Assembly: GCA_035935465.1 (NCBI GenBank)
Contig: DASYXA010000075.1
Span: 1 to 11,302, forward strand
Reading direction: 5' to 3'
Source of the DNA: UBA4735 sp035935465
GTDB taxonomy: Bacteria; Chloroflexota; Limnocylindria; P2-11E
DNA length: 11,302 nucleotides
Positions within the stretch are counted from its first letter, which is position 1, and every line of letters starts with the position of its first letter. Made by a program: the position numbers and the translations under genes. Shown here piece by piece: positions 1 to 7,969 of the stretch. The notes under the pieces were generated by a model. The model was not told the DNA's origin. It did not search any database and saw nothing but the letters and a program-made list of their open reading frames with translations.

Positions 1-726
1 TCGGCCGGGGTGGGCCACGCCCGCGCCGGCCGCACGGAGGGCGCGGACCTCGCGCTGCGACAGCTCGCGCCACTTCCCGACCGGCAGCGCGCCGAGGGCG
101 AGCGGACCCATGCGCACGCGGCGCAGGCGCGTGACGCGAAGACCGACCGCGGCGCACGTCCGGCGGACCTGCCGCTTCCACCCGGTGCGCAGGACGAGCC
201 GCAGGCGTCGGGGCGCGACGAGCCGCAGCCCGTACAGCGTGCCGACCCCTTCTTCTAGCCGCACGCCGCGGCGGAGCGCCGAGAGCTGCTCGGCCGTCGG
301 CTCGGGCTCGACGTCGACCTCGTACTCGCGCTCGTGGCCGAACCGGGGATGGAGCACCCGCTCGGCCCAGGCACCGTCGTTCGTCAGCAGCAGCAATCCC
401 TCGGAGTCCGCGTCCAGCCGGCCGACGGGGTACAGGCGCTCGCGCGCCCCGACGAGTGACACGACCGTCGGACGGCCCCGCTCATCGCGCGCGGTGCTCA
501 CGGTGCCGGCCGGCTTGTTCAGCAGCACGTACCGGTGCGCGACCGCCGTCGCGCCGCGCGCGCCGTCGATCTCGAGCGGAGCGTCCGGCGCGAGCTTCTC
601 CCCGATCACGATCCGCCGTCCGCCGCTGGTCACGCGCCCGGCGGCGATGAGCTGCTCTGCGTGGCGGCGCGACGCGACGCCACGCTCCGACAGGAGCTTC
701 TGCGCGCGCGCCGCGGCGGGCTTCAT
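1..726 (-). CDS. rluB: RsuA/RluB-family 23S rRNA pseudouridine synthase (3' end beyond window)
   Basis: The reading frame starts at an ATG whose last bases overlap the scpB stop (ATGA) and stays open for 242 codons to the left edge without a stop, so the C-terminus is missing or nearly complete. An N-terminal S4 RNA-binding domain is visible (about residues 6-50; RAQKLLSERGVASRR, then AEQLIAAGRV). The catalytic domain follows: LLNKPAG near residues 68-74 and the family signature GRLDADSEGLLLLTNDG near 102-118, with D105 as the expected catalytic aspartate. A late basic segment (WKRQVRR, then RVRMGPLALG) also matches the family. Enzymes of this family isomerise one uridine in rRNA to pseudouridine. 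RluB acts on 23S rRNA near the peptidyl transferase centre; RsuA on 16S. The position directly after scpA-scpB is the usual place for rluB in many Gram-positive-like lineages, which supports RluB over RsuA. The exact target base is inferred. Confidence 0.93.
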   Translation of the reverse strand, partial: MKPAAARAQKLLSERGVASRRHAEQLIAAGRVTSGGRRIVIGEKLAPDAPLEIDGARGATAVAHRYVLLNKPAGTVSTARDERGRPTVVSLVGARERLYPVGRLDADSEGLLLLTNDGAWAERVLHPRFGHEREYEVDVEPEPTAEQLSALRRGVRLEEGVGTLYGLRLVAPRRLRLVLRTGWKRQVRRTCAAVGLRVTRLRRVRMGPLALGALPVGKWRELSQREVRALRAAGAGVAHPGR

Positions 727-1262
727 GTGCTCCGCACCGCGTCGTCGCTGCGGACCCCTTCGGGCGACAGCACGGTCGGGAGCTCGCCGAGCGACGTCAG
801 GCCGAAGCACTCGAGGAACTCCCAGGTCGTGCCGTACTCGAACGGGCTGCCCGGCGCCTCCCGCCGGCCGAGCTCCTCGATGAGCCGGCGCGACATCAGG
901 GTGTAGATCGTCTGGTCGCAGTTCACGCCGCGGATCGACTCGACCTCGGCGCGCGTCACGGGTTGGCGGTAGGCGACGACCGCGAGCGTCTCGAGCGCGG
1001 CGGACGAGAGGCGCAGCCGGTCCGCGCCGAGGTACGTCGCGACGTACGGCGCCATCTCGGGCGCGGTCACGATCTGCCAGTCGTCGCCCTCGTGCTGGAG
1101 CCGGAGCCCGGTGCCCCGATACCACTCCTCGAGCTCGGCGAGCGCCTCGGTCACGACCTTGGGGCCGCCGCCGATCGTCTTCGCCAGCTCGCCGCGGCTC
1201 ACCGGCTTCTCGGCGACGAAGAGCACGGCCTCGACGGCCGCCGCGATCGCGGAGCGCGTCAT
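723..1262 (-). CDS. scpB: Segregation and condensation protein ScpB
   Basis: A 179-residue protein of normal ScpB length. ScpB is the dimeric winged-helix kite subunit of the Smc-ScpAB condensin, which compacts and segregates the newly replicated origin regions. The N-terminal winged helix is recognisable (AAAVEAVLFVAEKPVSRGEL). The strongest family signature is in the second winged helix: SSAALETLAVVAYRQPVTRAEVE followed by IRGVNC, then RRLIEELGRRE and the closing YGTTWEFLECFGLTSLGELP. The ATG overlaps the scpA stop (ATGA), and a GGAGGG Shine-Dalgarno lies 9 nt upstream at 1272-1277 inside scpA, so expression is both coupled and independently primed. The stop overlaps the rluB start by 4 bases. 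The smc gene is not in the window, as is usual. Confidence 0.96.
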   Translation of the reverse strand: MTRSAIAAAVEAVLFVAEKPVSRGELAKTIGGGPKVVTEALAELEEWYRGTGLRLQHEGDDWQIVTAPEMAPYVATYLGADRLRLSSAALETLAVVAYRQPVTRAEVESIRGVNCDQTIYTLMSRRLIEELGRREAPGSPFEYGTTWEFLECFGLTSLGELPTVLSPEGVRSDDAVRST

Positions 1263-1993
1263 TCGGGAAGACCCTCCATCCGCCTGACCTTCCGCTCGAT
1301 GCGGATCTCGCCGAACAGCTCGTCCTGCGTGATGTCGATGACCAGCCGGCGATAGAGGTCGAGCAGCGCGATGAACGTCACGATCGCGTAGCCGAGCGTC
1401 GGCCGGTCACCGAGGAGCGTAACGAACGTCACCGAGTGCTGTTCGACGATGAGCGCCTCGATCTCAGCGGTCCGCTGCTCGACGGAGTACCGCTCCCCTG
1501 GGAGCGCGATCTCCTCTTCGCTCCTGCGGGTCAGCGCGAGCACCTTCAGCCAGGCGGCCGCGAGCGCGTCGGGGTCGCCACCCTTCGGCGGGAGGTCCAC
1601 GGTGCCGCCCTCGCGGTGGAACGCCCGCTCGCCCGCGCGCATACGATCGCCGAGCGCTTCGGCGCGGCCCTTCGTCGTCGCGTACTCGATGAGCCGGAGC
1701 CGCAGCTCCTCCTCGGTATCGTTCTCCTCCGCATCCGCCGCGGGCGTGAGCGACGGCAGCAGGCTGCGCGCCTTGAGCAGCACGAGCCGCGACGCGATGT
1801 ACAGGAATGCCGAGACCTCGTCCGCCGGCAGCGCCGCGAGCGCGCGGACCCGAGCGAGGTACTCGTCGGCGAGCTCGCCGAGCCGGACCGTGAAGATGTC
1901 GAGCTTCTTCTCCTCCACGAGCTCGAGGAGCAGGTCGAGCGGACCTTCGAACCCGGCCACGCTCACCTCGGGCGGGCGCGGACCGACCGGCAT
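1259..1993 (-). CDS. scpA: Segregation and condensation protein ScpA (kleisin)
   Basis: A 244-residue kleisin that bridges the Smc heads and binds a ScpB dimer. The N-terminus carries the family hallmark FEGPLDLLLELVEEKKLDIF (about residues 15-34), which forms the helical part that contacts the Smc neck. It is followed by ADEYL and the helix LYIASRLVLLKARSLLP. The C-terminus ends in the winged helix that binds the Smc cap (TFIALLDLYRRLVIDITQDELFGEIRI). The start chosen is the ATG at 1993, whose A is also the last base of the upstream HD gene's TGA (TGATG). A longer frame to 2230 exists, but its extra residues are an arginine-rich shadow of the HD gene. There is no Shine-Dalgarno, so translation is probably coupled to the upstream gene. 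Confidence 0.95.
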   Translation of the reverse strand: MPVGPRPPEVSVAGFEGPLDLLLELVEEKKLDIFTVRLGELADEYLARVRALAALPADEVSAFLYIASRLVLLKARSLLPSLTPAADAEENDTEEELRLRLIEYATTKGRAEALGDRMRAGERAFHREGGTVDLPPKGGDPDALAAAWLKVLALTRRSEEEIALPGERYSVEQRTAEIEALIVEQHSVTFVTLLGDRPTLGYAIVTFIALLDLYRRLVIDITQDELFGEIRIERKVRRMEGLPE

Positions 1994-2397
1994 CACGGCA
2001 GCGCTTCGTGATCCGCCCGCGCCAGACGCCGTGCGTCCTCGCTGCGCGGCGGGCTGTGGTGCCCGGCGATGAGGAACACGACGCGATCGGAGGCACCCTG
2101 GCGGCGCGCCATCTCGGCCCCGAGCCGGGCGTGGTCGAGGTAGCGCGCGAACGTCGAATCCCCGCGCGCGAGCTCGCGGCGCACCCGTGGGGCGAACCGC
2201 GCGAGCAGGACGCCCGCGACGCGGTGCCACACCTGGGTGGTCGCCGGCTTGGCCATGTCGTGCAGGAGCCCCGCGGTCACGAGATCCAGGTCGGCACCGA
2301 GCTCACGCAGGATGTCCGCGGTGCGCTCGGCGTGCCGCGCGTCGGCCGACGGGCCGGCCGCGACGACGCGCAGCGTCTGGCGCGCCCGACCGAGCAT
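1993..2397 (-). CDS. Small HD-domain phosphohydrolase-like protein
   Basis: A 134-residue protein with a compact HD metal-binding fold. The likely ligands are H22 (RHAERTADIL), the H46-D47 doublet in AGLLHDMAK, H89 in the LDHARLGAEMARRQGAS segment, H113/H114 (LIAGHH) and possibly D129 near the end. HD enzymes hydrolyse phosphoesters such as nucleotides, (p)ppGpp, Ap4A or cyclic nucleotides. The substrate here cannot be read from the sequence. It looks somewhat like YqeK/HDIG-type enzymes but is much shorter and lacks an identifiable second domain. The start and stop both overlap neighbours by one base (TGATG at both ends), so it is embedded in the M50-scpAB-rluB operon rather than being a recent insertion. 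The start has no Shine-Dalgarno. Confidence 0.8.
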   Translation of the reverse strand: MLGRARQTLRVVAAGPSADARHAERTADILRELGADLDLVTAGLLHDMAKPATTQVWHRVAGVLLARFAPRVRRELARGDSTFARYLDHARLGAEMARRQGASDRVVFLIAGHHSPPRSEDARRLARADHEALP

Positions 2398-3143
2398 CAG
2401 AACAGCCGGGCGCCGACCAGGAAGTTCGCGAGCGACTGCGCCGGACCGAACACGAGCTGGCTCAGCAGACGTCCGCCGAAGAAGAGCAGGGCAAGTAGCA
2501 GCAGCGGTCCGTACTGCGAAAAGCTGCGCCAGGAATACTGCTGCCGAGGGGGGAGCAGACCGTAGATCACGTTCGAGCCATCGAGCGGAGGGATCGGAAC
2601 CAGGTTGAAGATCCCGAGGATGCAGTTGTAGATGACCACATACATCAAGATCTCTTGGTACGCACCACCAAGTGTGTCCGCAACGCTGAACCGGAGCGGG
2701 ATCGCGCAGAGCGCGGCGATCACGAAATTCGCGAGCGGACCCGCGATCGCCACGACGCTCACGGCGCTCGCGCCCCTCAGCCGGGACTCATTGAACGGCA
2801 CTGGTTTCCCGTAGCCGAATCCGACCAAGACCAGCAGGAGCGAGCCGAAGAAGTCGAAGTGCGCGGCCGGATTCAAGGTCAGCCGGCCCATCAGGCGCCC
2901 CGTGTCATCCCCCAGTCGATGCGCCGCGTAGGCATGCATGAACTCATGGACGGTGATGCCGACGCCGATCGCCACGACGAAGCCGATGAACCGGAGCCAG
3001 GCGTCGCCGGAGGTCGGGTCCTGTAGTACGCCCTGGATCGGCGCATGCAACCCGCCCTGGAGCGCGTACAGGACCAGCAGAACGATCCCGATCAGGAGCA
3101 TCGGATTCGCGCTCCCTGGTCCCCGGTAGCCACGCGCTATCAC
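2397..3143 (-). CDS. M50 family site-2-type intramembrane metalloprotease
   Basis: A 248-residue polytopic membrane protein of the short M50B type (YwhC/FtsH-independent site-2 protease-like). Zinc-binding HEFMH lies at residues 66-70 within a hydrophobic helix. The third ligand is in the late motif NLVPIPPLDG (180-189, D188). About five or six membrane segments are visible. There is no PDZ domain, unlike RseP. Such enzymes cleave membrane-embedded substrates, often anti-sigma factors or signalling precursors; the substrate here is unknown. I favour the GTG at 3143 because a TAGACT box lies exactly 7 nt upstream, the same layout as at two other genes in the window (leaderless). An in-frame ATG at 3101 with GGGAG 10 nt upstream is the alternative. 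It heads the operon running into scpA-scpB. Base composition is lower than neighbours (67 G+C in the 120 bases 2581-2700). Confidence 0.9.
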   Translation of the reverse strand: MIARGYRGPGSANPMLLIGIVLLVLYALQGGLHAPIQGVLQDPTSGDAWLRFIGFVVAIGVGITVHEFMHAYAAHRLGDDTGRLMGRLTLNPAAHFDFFGSLLLVLVGFGYGKPVPFNESRLRGASAVSVVAIAGPLANFVIAALCAIPLRFSVADTLGGAYQEILMYVVIYNCILGIFNLVPIPPLDGSNVIYGLLPPRQQYSWRSFSQYGPLLLLALLFFGGRLLSQLVFGPAQSLANFLVGARLF

Positions 3144-3150
3144 GGGGCGA

Positions 3151-3156
3151 AGTCTA
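3151..3156 (-). promoter_or_regulatory. TAGACT -10 box of a leaderless promoter for the M50 operon
   Basis: On the minus strand TAGACT is followed by TCGCCCC (7 nt) and then the GTG of the M50 protease. No Shine-Dalgarno is present. The same box and spacing occur at the hydrolase and tlyA starts, so the three sites support each other. No TTGACA-like -35 is present; instead an 11-bp direct repeat lies upstream. Confidence 0.6.
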
Positions 3157-3172
3157 TGGCGGCGGGGGGTCC

Positions 3173-3194
3173 GGACGTTGACCGAACGTTGACC
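3173..3194. repeat. Two tandem 11-bp direct repeats, putative regulator site
   Basis: Two adjacent 11-bp units (GGACGTTGACC, GAACGTTGACC on the plus strand) differ at one base. They lie between the divergent M50 operon and the secreted-protein/HD-GYP genes. Adjacent 11-bp units are the spacing bound by tandem OmpR/PhoB-family response regulators. Similar units with the shared GAACGTTG octamer occur upstream of the CAP gene at 10633-10665. Read on the plus strand, each unit also contains TTGACC, which could serve as a -35 for the rightward genes. The regulator is not in the window. Confidence 0.55.
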
Positions 3195-3206
3195 TTTCCC
3201 GATACC
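3178..3206 (+). promoter_or_regulatory. Possible rightward promoter for the secreted protein and HD-GYP pair
   Basis: TTGACC (3178-3183) and GATACC (3201-3206) are 17 bp apart, giving a leader of about 85 nt to the ATG at 3298. The -35 match is good but the -10 match is weak. A second candidate -10, TAGTCG at 3252, has no well-spaced -35. The -35 overlaps the 11-bp direct repeat, so a regulator bound there could repress or activate this promoter. Confidence 0.25.
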
Positions 3207-3285
3207 GCGCCTTCACGACAACCGGGCCACTTGATCGCTCAAATGCTCGCGTAGTCGTCCTGGCAGGGGTCACCTGAGTAGCGGT

Positions 3286-3291
3286 GGGAGG
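3286..3291 (+). promoter_or_regulatory. Strong ribosome binding site for the small secreted protein
   Basis: GGGAGG sits 6 nt before the ATG at 3298 and fixes that start. It contrasts with the Shine-Dalgarno-free divergent M50 gene. Confidence 0.75.
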
Positions 3292-3297
3292 CGTGGG

Positions 3298-3762
3298 ATG
3301 AAGCGCGGTGTAGTGGGGGCGATCCTGCTGTCGATCCTGGTGGTCGCGTCCGGACCGGTCGCGATCGCCGGCGAGAAGTGGTGCGAGGAAGATCCCGTCC
3401 TGACGATCGACGGGCGGACCGTGAGCTACACGGCGTCGTTGCCGTCGGCGTACGCGAACGGGACGACGATCAACTGGACGTTCCACATCCCGTCCAACGT
3501 GCTCGTCGCGGCGGCGATCACTCCACCGGCGGTCGGTTCGCCGGCGATCCCGTCGACGGTGACGATCGTGCGCGACCAGCCGGCCTACCTCCTCCTGTCC
3601 GACGCGCGCGTCATCACCACCGTCATCTACGTGGCGCGCAGCTCGTTCTCGACGAGCACGGCGGTCCAGGGCCTGAACACCTCGTGGAGCACGTACGCAG
3701 GCACGTCGAACAAGCGACAGACGATCTCGACGGGCTACAGCACCCTGCCGCGCCTCTACTAG
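3298..3762 (+). CDS. Small secreted protein of unknown function
   Basis: A 154-residue protein that I do not recognise. It has a classic Sec signal peptide: MKR, a hydrophobic core from about residue 4 to 18, and a probable cleavage after AIA at 22-24. The mature part (about 130 residues) begins GEKWCEEDPVLTIDG, with a single cysteine (C29). It is rich in Thr, Ser and Val, with alternating patterns that suggest a beta-sandwich (TVSYTASLPS; TTVIYVARSSFSTSTAV). No membrane anchor, lipobox, catalytic motif or sorting signal is seen. The lone cysteine lies too far from the membrane segment to be a lipobox cysteine. The start is fixed by GGGAGG 6 nt upstream. The stop lies 2 nt before the GTG of a membrane HD-GYP protein, so the two are probably co-transcribed and may be functionally linked. 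The stop-to-start spacing suggests translational coupling. Confidence 0.85.
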   Translation: MKRGVVGAILLSILVVASGPVAIAGEKWCEEDPVLTIDGRTVSYTASLPSAYANGTTINWTFHIPSNVLVAAAITPPAVGSPAIPSTVTIVRDQPAYLLLSDARVITTVIYVARSSFSTSTAVQGLNTSWSTYAGTSNKRQTISTGYSTLPRLY

Positions 3763-3764
3763 CG

Positions 3765-5005
3765 GTGCGCGCACTTCGGCTCCCGCTTCGGCTGTACGTC
3801 GGCGCGGTCATCGCGGCGGGCGCCGCTGCGTTCGCGGCGGGGACGCTCGTCATGCGACCGCAGCCTGACGATCTCCTCGCCGCGATCGTCCTCGTGGGGG
3901 TCGCGGTCGCCGCGCAGCTCCGGCCGGTACACCTTACGCAGAAGACGAAGCTCACGGTCGAGGACGCCGCGACGTTCGCCGCGGCTCTGATCCTCCATCC
4001 CGCGCCGGCGATGCTCGTCGCCGGCGGCAGCACCGCGCTCGCGAGCCTTCGCGGACGATCCAGCTGGTACAACCGCGCGTTCAACTCGGCGGCGGTGACC
4101 ATCGACACCGGCGCCGCTGCGATCGCCTTCACGATCCTCTCGGGCGGCGCGGGGCCCTCCGTCTCGACGCTGCCGGCGATCGCGATCGCGGCCGTTCTCA
4201 AGTTCGGACTGAACTCGACCATCGTCGACCTCGCCGTGGCGCTCCAGCTGCGACGCAGGCCGCTCGCGAAGTGGTGGGCTCGCCATCGGCGGGACGCGGT
4301 GCAGCTGCTGTCCCTGTACGTCATCGGCGCCGTGGGCGCCGTCGCCGCGAGCGACTCGCCGCTCACTCTCGCGCTGTTCGCCGTTCCGTCGACGCTGGTG
4401 CTCTTCGGTCTGCGCAACAGCGCGCGCGTGGAGGCACGCACGAAGCAGGCGGTGCACGCGCTCGCCCGGCTCATCGAGCAGCGCGACCGCTACACCTACG
4501 GCCACTCGCAGCGCGTCGCGGACTGCGCCGAGCGGCTCGCGCGCGCGATGCGCATGGATCAAGTCCAGATCGACCTCATCCGCGAGGCAGCGCTCCTCCA
4601 CGACATCGGGAAGATCGCGACGCCGGACGCGGTGCTCTTGAAGCCGGGCTCGCTCGACGCGCGGGAGCAGGAGGTCATGCACGCGCACGCGGAGCAGGGG
4701 TATGCGCTCCTCGAAGACCTCCCGGCATTCTGGGAAGGAGCGGAGTTCGTGCGCTCGCATCACGAGCGCGTCGACGGCGCCGGCTACCCGCGCGGGCTCC
4801 GCGGCAGCGAGCTGCCGCTGGAGGTGTCGGTCATCGCCGTCGCCGACAGCTACGACGCAATGACGAGCGACCGCATATACCGCAAGGCGCTGCCCTGGCC
4901 TGTCGTGCGCGACGAGTTGCTCCGCGAGCGTGGCCGGCAGTGGCACGCGGCGGTGGTCGACGCCTTCCTCGCGATGATCGAGAGCGAGCGCGCGGAGGCG
5001 GCCGC

Positions 5006-5009
<4 letters not shown>
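3765..5009 (+). CDS. Polytopic membrane HD-GYP protein, presumed cyclic-di-GMP phosphodiesterase
   Basis: A 414-residue protein, taking the GTG 2 nt after the preceding stop as the start; no Shine-Dalgarno is seen, so translation is probably coupled. Residues 8-217 contain about seven hydrophobic segments that form a membrane sensor-like region I cannot assign to a named domain. A short helix (RVEARTKQAVHALARLIEQRD, residues 221-241) leads into the HD-GYP domain. The key motifs are intact: YGHS (245-248), HDIGK (279-283), a later histidine (H308), HHERVDGAGYP (332-342) and AVADSYDAMTSDR (358-370). The GYP motif and metal ligands predict hydrolysis of cyclic-di-GMP, although some family members act on cyclic GMP-AMP. 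An ORF start as far back as 3378 exists in this frame, but that part is antisense-like shadow over the secreted-protein gene. The stop overlaps the convergent deoA stop. Confidence 0.9.
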
Positions 5010-6310
<1,301 letters not shown>

Positions 6311-6312
6311 CG

Positions 6313-7119
6313 TCAGAGCTTCGCCACCACGCCCGTGACGAGCGCGCCGAGCCGGGCGCCGGCCCGCTCGGCCATGGCGATGACCTGCTCGCCGGTCACG
6401 TGCTCGATCTGTCCAGGGATGCCGGTGGCCATGTCGGTGACCGTCGCGATCGCGAGGATCCGCATCCCCAGGTGGCGCGCGGCGATGACCTCGGGCACGG
6501 TGCTCATCCCGACCGCGTCCGCGCCGAAGCCGCGCAGCATCCGGAGCTCCGCGGGCGTCTCGAAGCTCGGCCCGGCCACCCCGACGTAGATCCCCTCGCG
6601 CAGGTCGGGATCGACCGACTTCGCGATCGCGCGCAGCTCGTCGGTATACGTTCCGACCATGTCGGGGAAGCGCGGACCGATCCGCTCGTCGTTCGGGCCG
6701 CGGAGCGGGTTCGCGGGCATGAAGTTGATGTGGTCCGCGAGCAGCATGAGGTCGCCGGCCTTGAACGCCGGGTTCAGGCCGCCGCAGGCGTTCGTGAGGA
6801 TCACCGTCCCGATCCCCCACGCCTTGAACACGCGCACCGGGAACGTCACCGCGTTCATGTCGTAGCCCTCGTAGTAGTGCAGGCGCCCGCTCATGACCGC
6901 GACGCCCTTCCCGCCGAGCGATCCCACGACGAGCTCGCCCGAGTGGCCCGGCGCGGTGCTGCGCTCCCAGCCCGGGATGTCGGCGTACGGGATCCGCGTC
7001 GCGCCGCCGACCTCGCCGGCCAGCCCGCCGAGGCCCGAGCCGAGCACGATCGCGACGACCGGCTGGACCGTCGTCCTCGAGCGGATCGCGGCCACCGCGG
7101 CGAGCGGATCGAGCGCCAT
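6313..7119 (-). CDS. punA: Trimeric-type purine nucleoside phosphorylase
   Basis: A 268-residue protein of the PNP/MTAP trimeric family. It converts purine (deoxy)nucleosides plus phosphate into the base and pentose-1-phosphate. Active-site motifs are clear: GSGLGG with S28 and PGHSGELVVG with H59 (phosphate binding); SGRLHYYEGYD with R79 and H81; LTNACGGLNP; VAGPSFETPAE with E187; GMSTVPEV with M205 and S206. At the purine-contact position (human N243), the sequence reads TVTDMATG, so Asp229 replaces the Asn typical of hypoxanthine/guanine-specific enzymes. Asp also occupies this place in methylthioadenosine phosphorylases, so 6-aminopurine nucleosides may be accepted. The start is the ATG at 7119, 16 nt after the nadK stop and without a Shine-Dalgarno. 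A longer frame to 7359 is nadK shadow. Confidence 0.95.
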   Translation of the reverse strand: MALDPLAAVAAIRSRTTVQPVVAIVLGSGLGGLAGEVGGATRIPYADIPGWERSTAPGHSGELVVGSLGGKGVAVMSGRLHYYEGYDMNAVTFPVRVFKAWGIGTVILTNACGGLNPAFKAGDLMLLADHINFMPANPLRGPNDERIGPRFPDMVGTYTDELRAIAKSVDPDLREGIYVGVAGPSFETPAELRMLRGFGADAVGMSTVPEVIAARHLGMRILAIATVTDMATGIPGQIEHVTGEQVIAMAERAGARLGALVTGVVAKL

Positions 7120-7135
7120 CAGAGCGGCTGCGCCA

Positions 7136-7969
7136 CTAGGAAGGCCCGCCCTCTTCCTTGAGGATCTTCTTGCGCAGCAGCGTAAGGAACGGACGCATCG
7201 TCGCCGTTCGGACGAACCGCGCGACGGCCGTCGCGCGGCGGACCTCGATCCGGTCACCGACGTGGAGGTCGTGCTCCTCCTGGCCGTCGAGCGAGAGGCG
7301 TGCCGGCTCGTCCTGCACCTCGAGCGAGATCGTCTGATCGATGTCGAGCACGACCGCATTCGGGAACGACAGGTGCGGCGCGATCGGGACGATCATGATC
7401 GCGCGCGAGGACGGGATGATGAGCGGGCCGCCGACCGACATGCCGTACGCGGTGCTCCCCGTGGCCGTGGCGACGATGAGCCCGTCGGCCCAATAGACGG
7501 TGAACGGCGCACCGTCGATCTTCACCTCGATGTGGATCGACCGGACCTCCGTGCCCCGCGCGACCACGACGTCGTTCAGCGCGAGCGCATCGAGATCGGG
7601 ACCGCCCTTCCGCGACACCCGCGCCTCGAGCAGCGTGCGCTCCTCGGTCGTGCACCGGCCGGCCGCGATCTCGGCGAGGAAGCCATCGAGCTCCTCGAGC
7701 GACCCGCCGGCGAGGAAACCGAGGCGCCCGAGGTTCACGCCGAGGATCGGGATCGCGAGCGGTGCGAGCACGCGCGCCGCCCGCAGCATCGTGCCGTCCC
7801 CGCCGAAGACGATCGCGACCTCGACGCCCGCGACCTCCCGCGCGAGGTCAGGCGAGTCGAGCCGCACCTCCGCGACCGCGTGGCCCGCCGCGCGCGCGCG
7901 CTTCGCCGCGTCGGCGGCGGCATCGATCGCGACGCCCCAGTCTGGCCGCACGGCGAAGGCGAGCTTCAC
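7136..7969 (-). CDS. nadK: NAD kinase (ATP-NAD/polyphosphate kinase family)
   Basis: A 277-residue NAD kinase that makes NADP from NAD in the cytoplasm. The diacylglycerol-kinase-like nucleotide-binding motif GGDGT is at 56-60, with D58 as the likely catalytic base. It is followed by NLGRLGFL, ALNDVVVARG and the NAD-binding loop DGLIVATATGSTAYGMSVGGPL. The usual loop reads GSTAYSLSAGGP, so GMSV is a small local variation. The start is a GTG whose last bases overlap the tlyA stop (GTGA). A GGAGG Shine-Dalgarno lies 7 nt upstream (7977-7981), making this start firm. Pairing with tlyA is common in Gram-positive-like lineages. Linkage to two nucleoside phosphorylases downstream is less routine. 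Confidence 0.96.
   Translation of the reverse strand: MKLAFAVRPDWGVAIDAAADAAKRARAAGHAVAEVRLDSPDLAREVAGVEVAIVFGGDGTMLRAARVLAPLAIPILGVNLGRLGFLAGGSLEELDGFLAEIAAGRCTTEERTLLEARVSRKGGPDLDALALNDVVVARGTEVRSIHIEVKIDGAPFTVYWADGLIVATATGSTAYGMSVGGPLIIPSSRAIMIVPIAPHLSFPNAVVLDIDQTISLEVQDEPARLSLDGQEEHDLHVGDRIEVRRATAVARFVRTATMRPFLTLLRKKILKEEGGPS

Noticed and set aside
110..883. 257-residue plus-strand frame over rluB and scpB
   Set aside because: Composition is Ser/Arg/Ala-rich without motifs; the minus strand encodes clear RluB and ScpB.
1994..2230. Longer scpA start giving 323 residues
   Set aside because: The extra 79 residues are shadow of the HD gene, and ScpA homology begins after the ATG at 1993.
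3177..3194. Reading the TTGACC repeats only as a duplicated -35 element
   Set aside because: The matching 11-bp period at the unrelated CAP locus, where no TTGAC occurs, makes a protein-binding repeat more likely, though a -35 role on the plus strand is not excluded.
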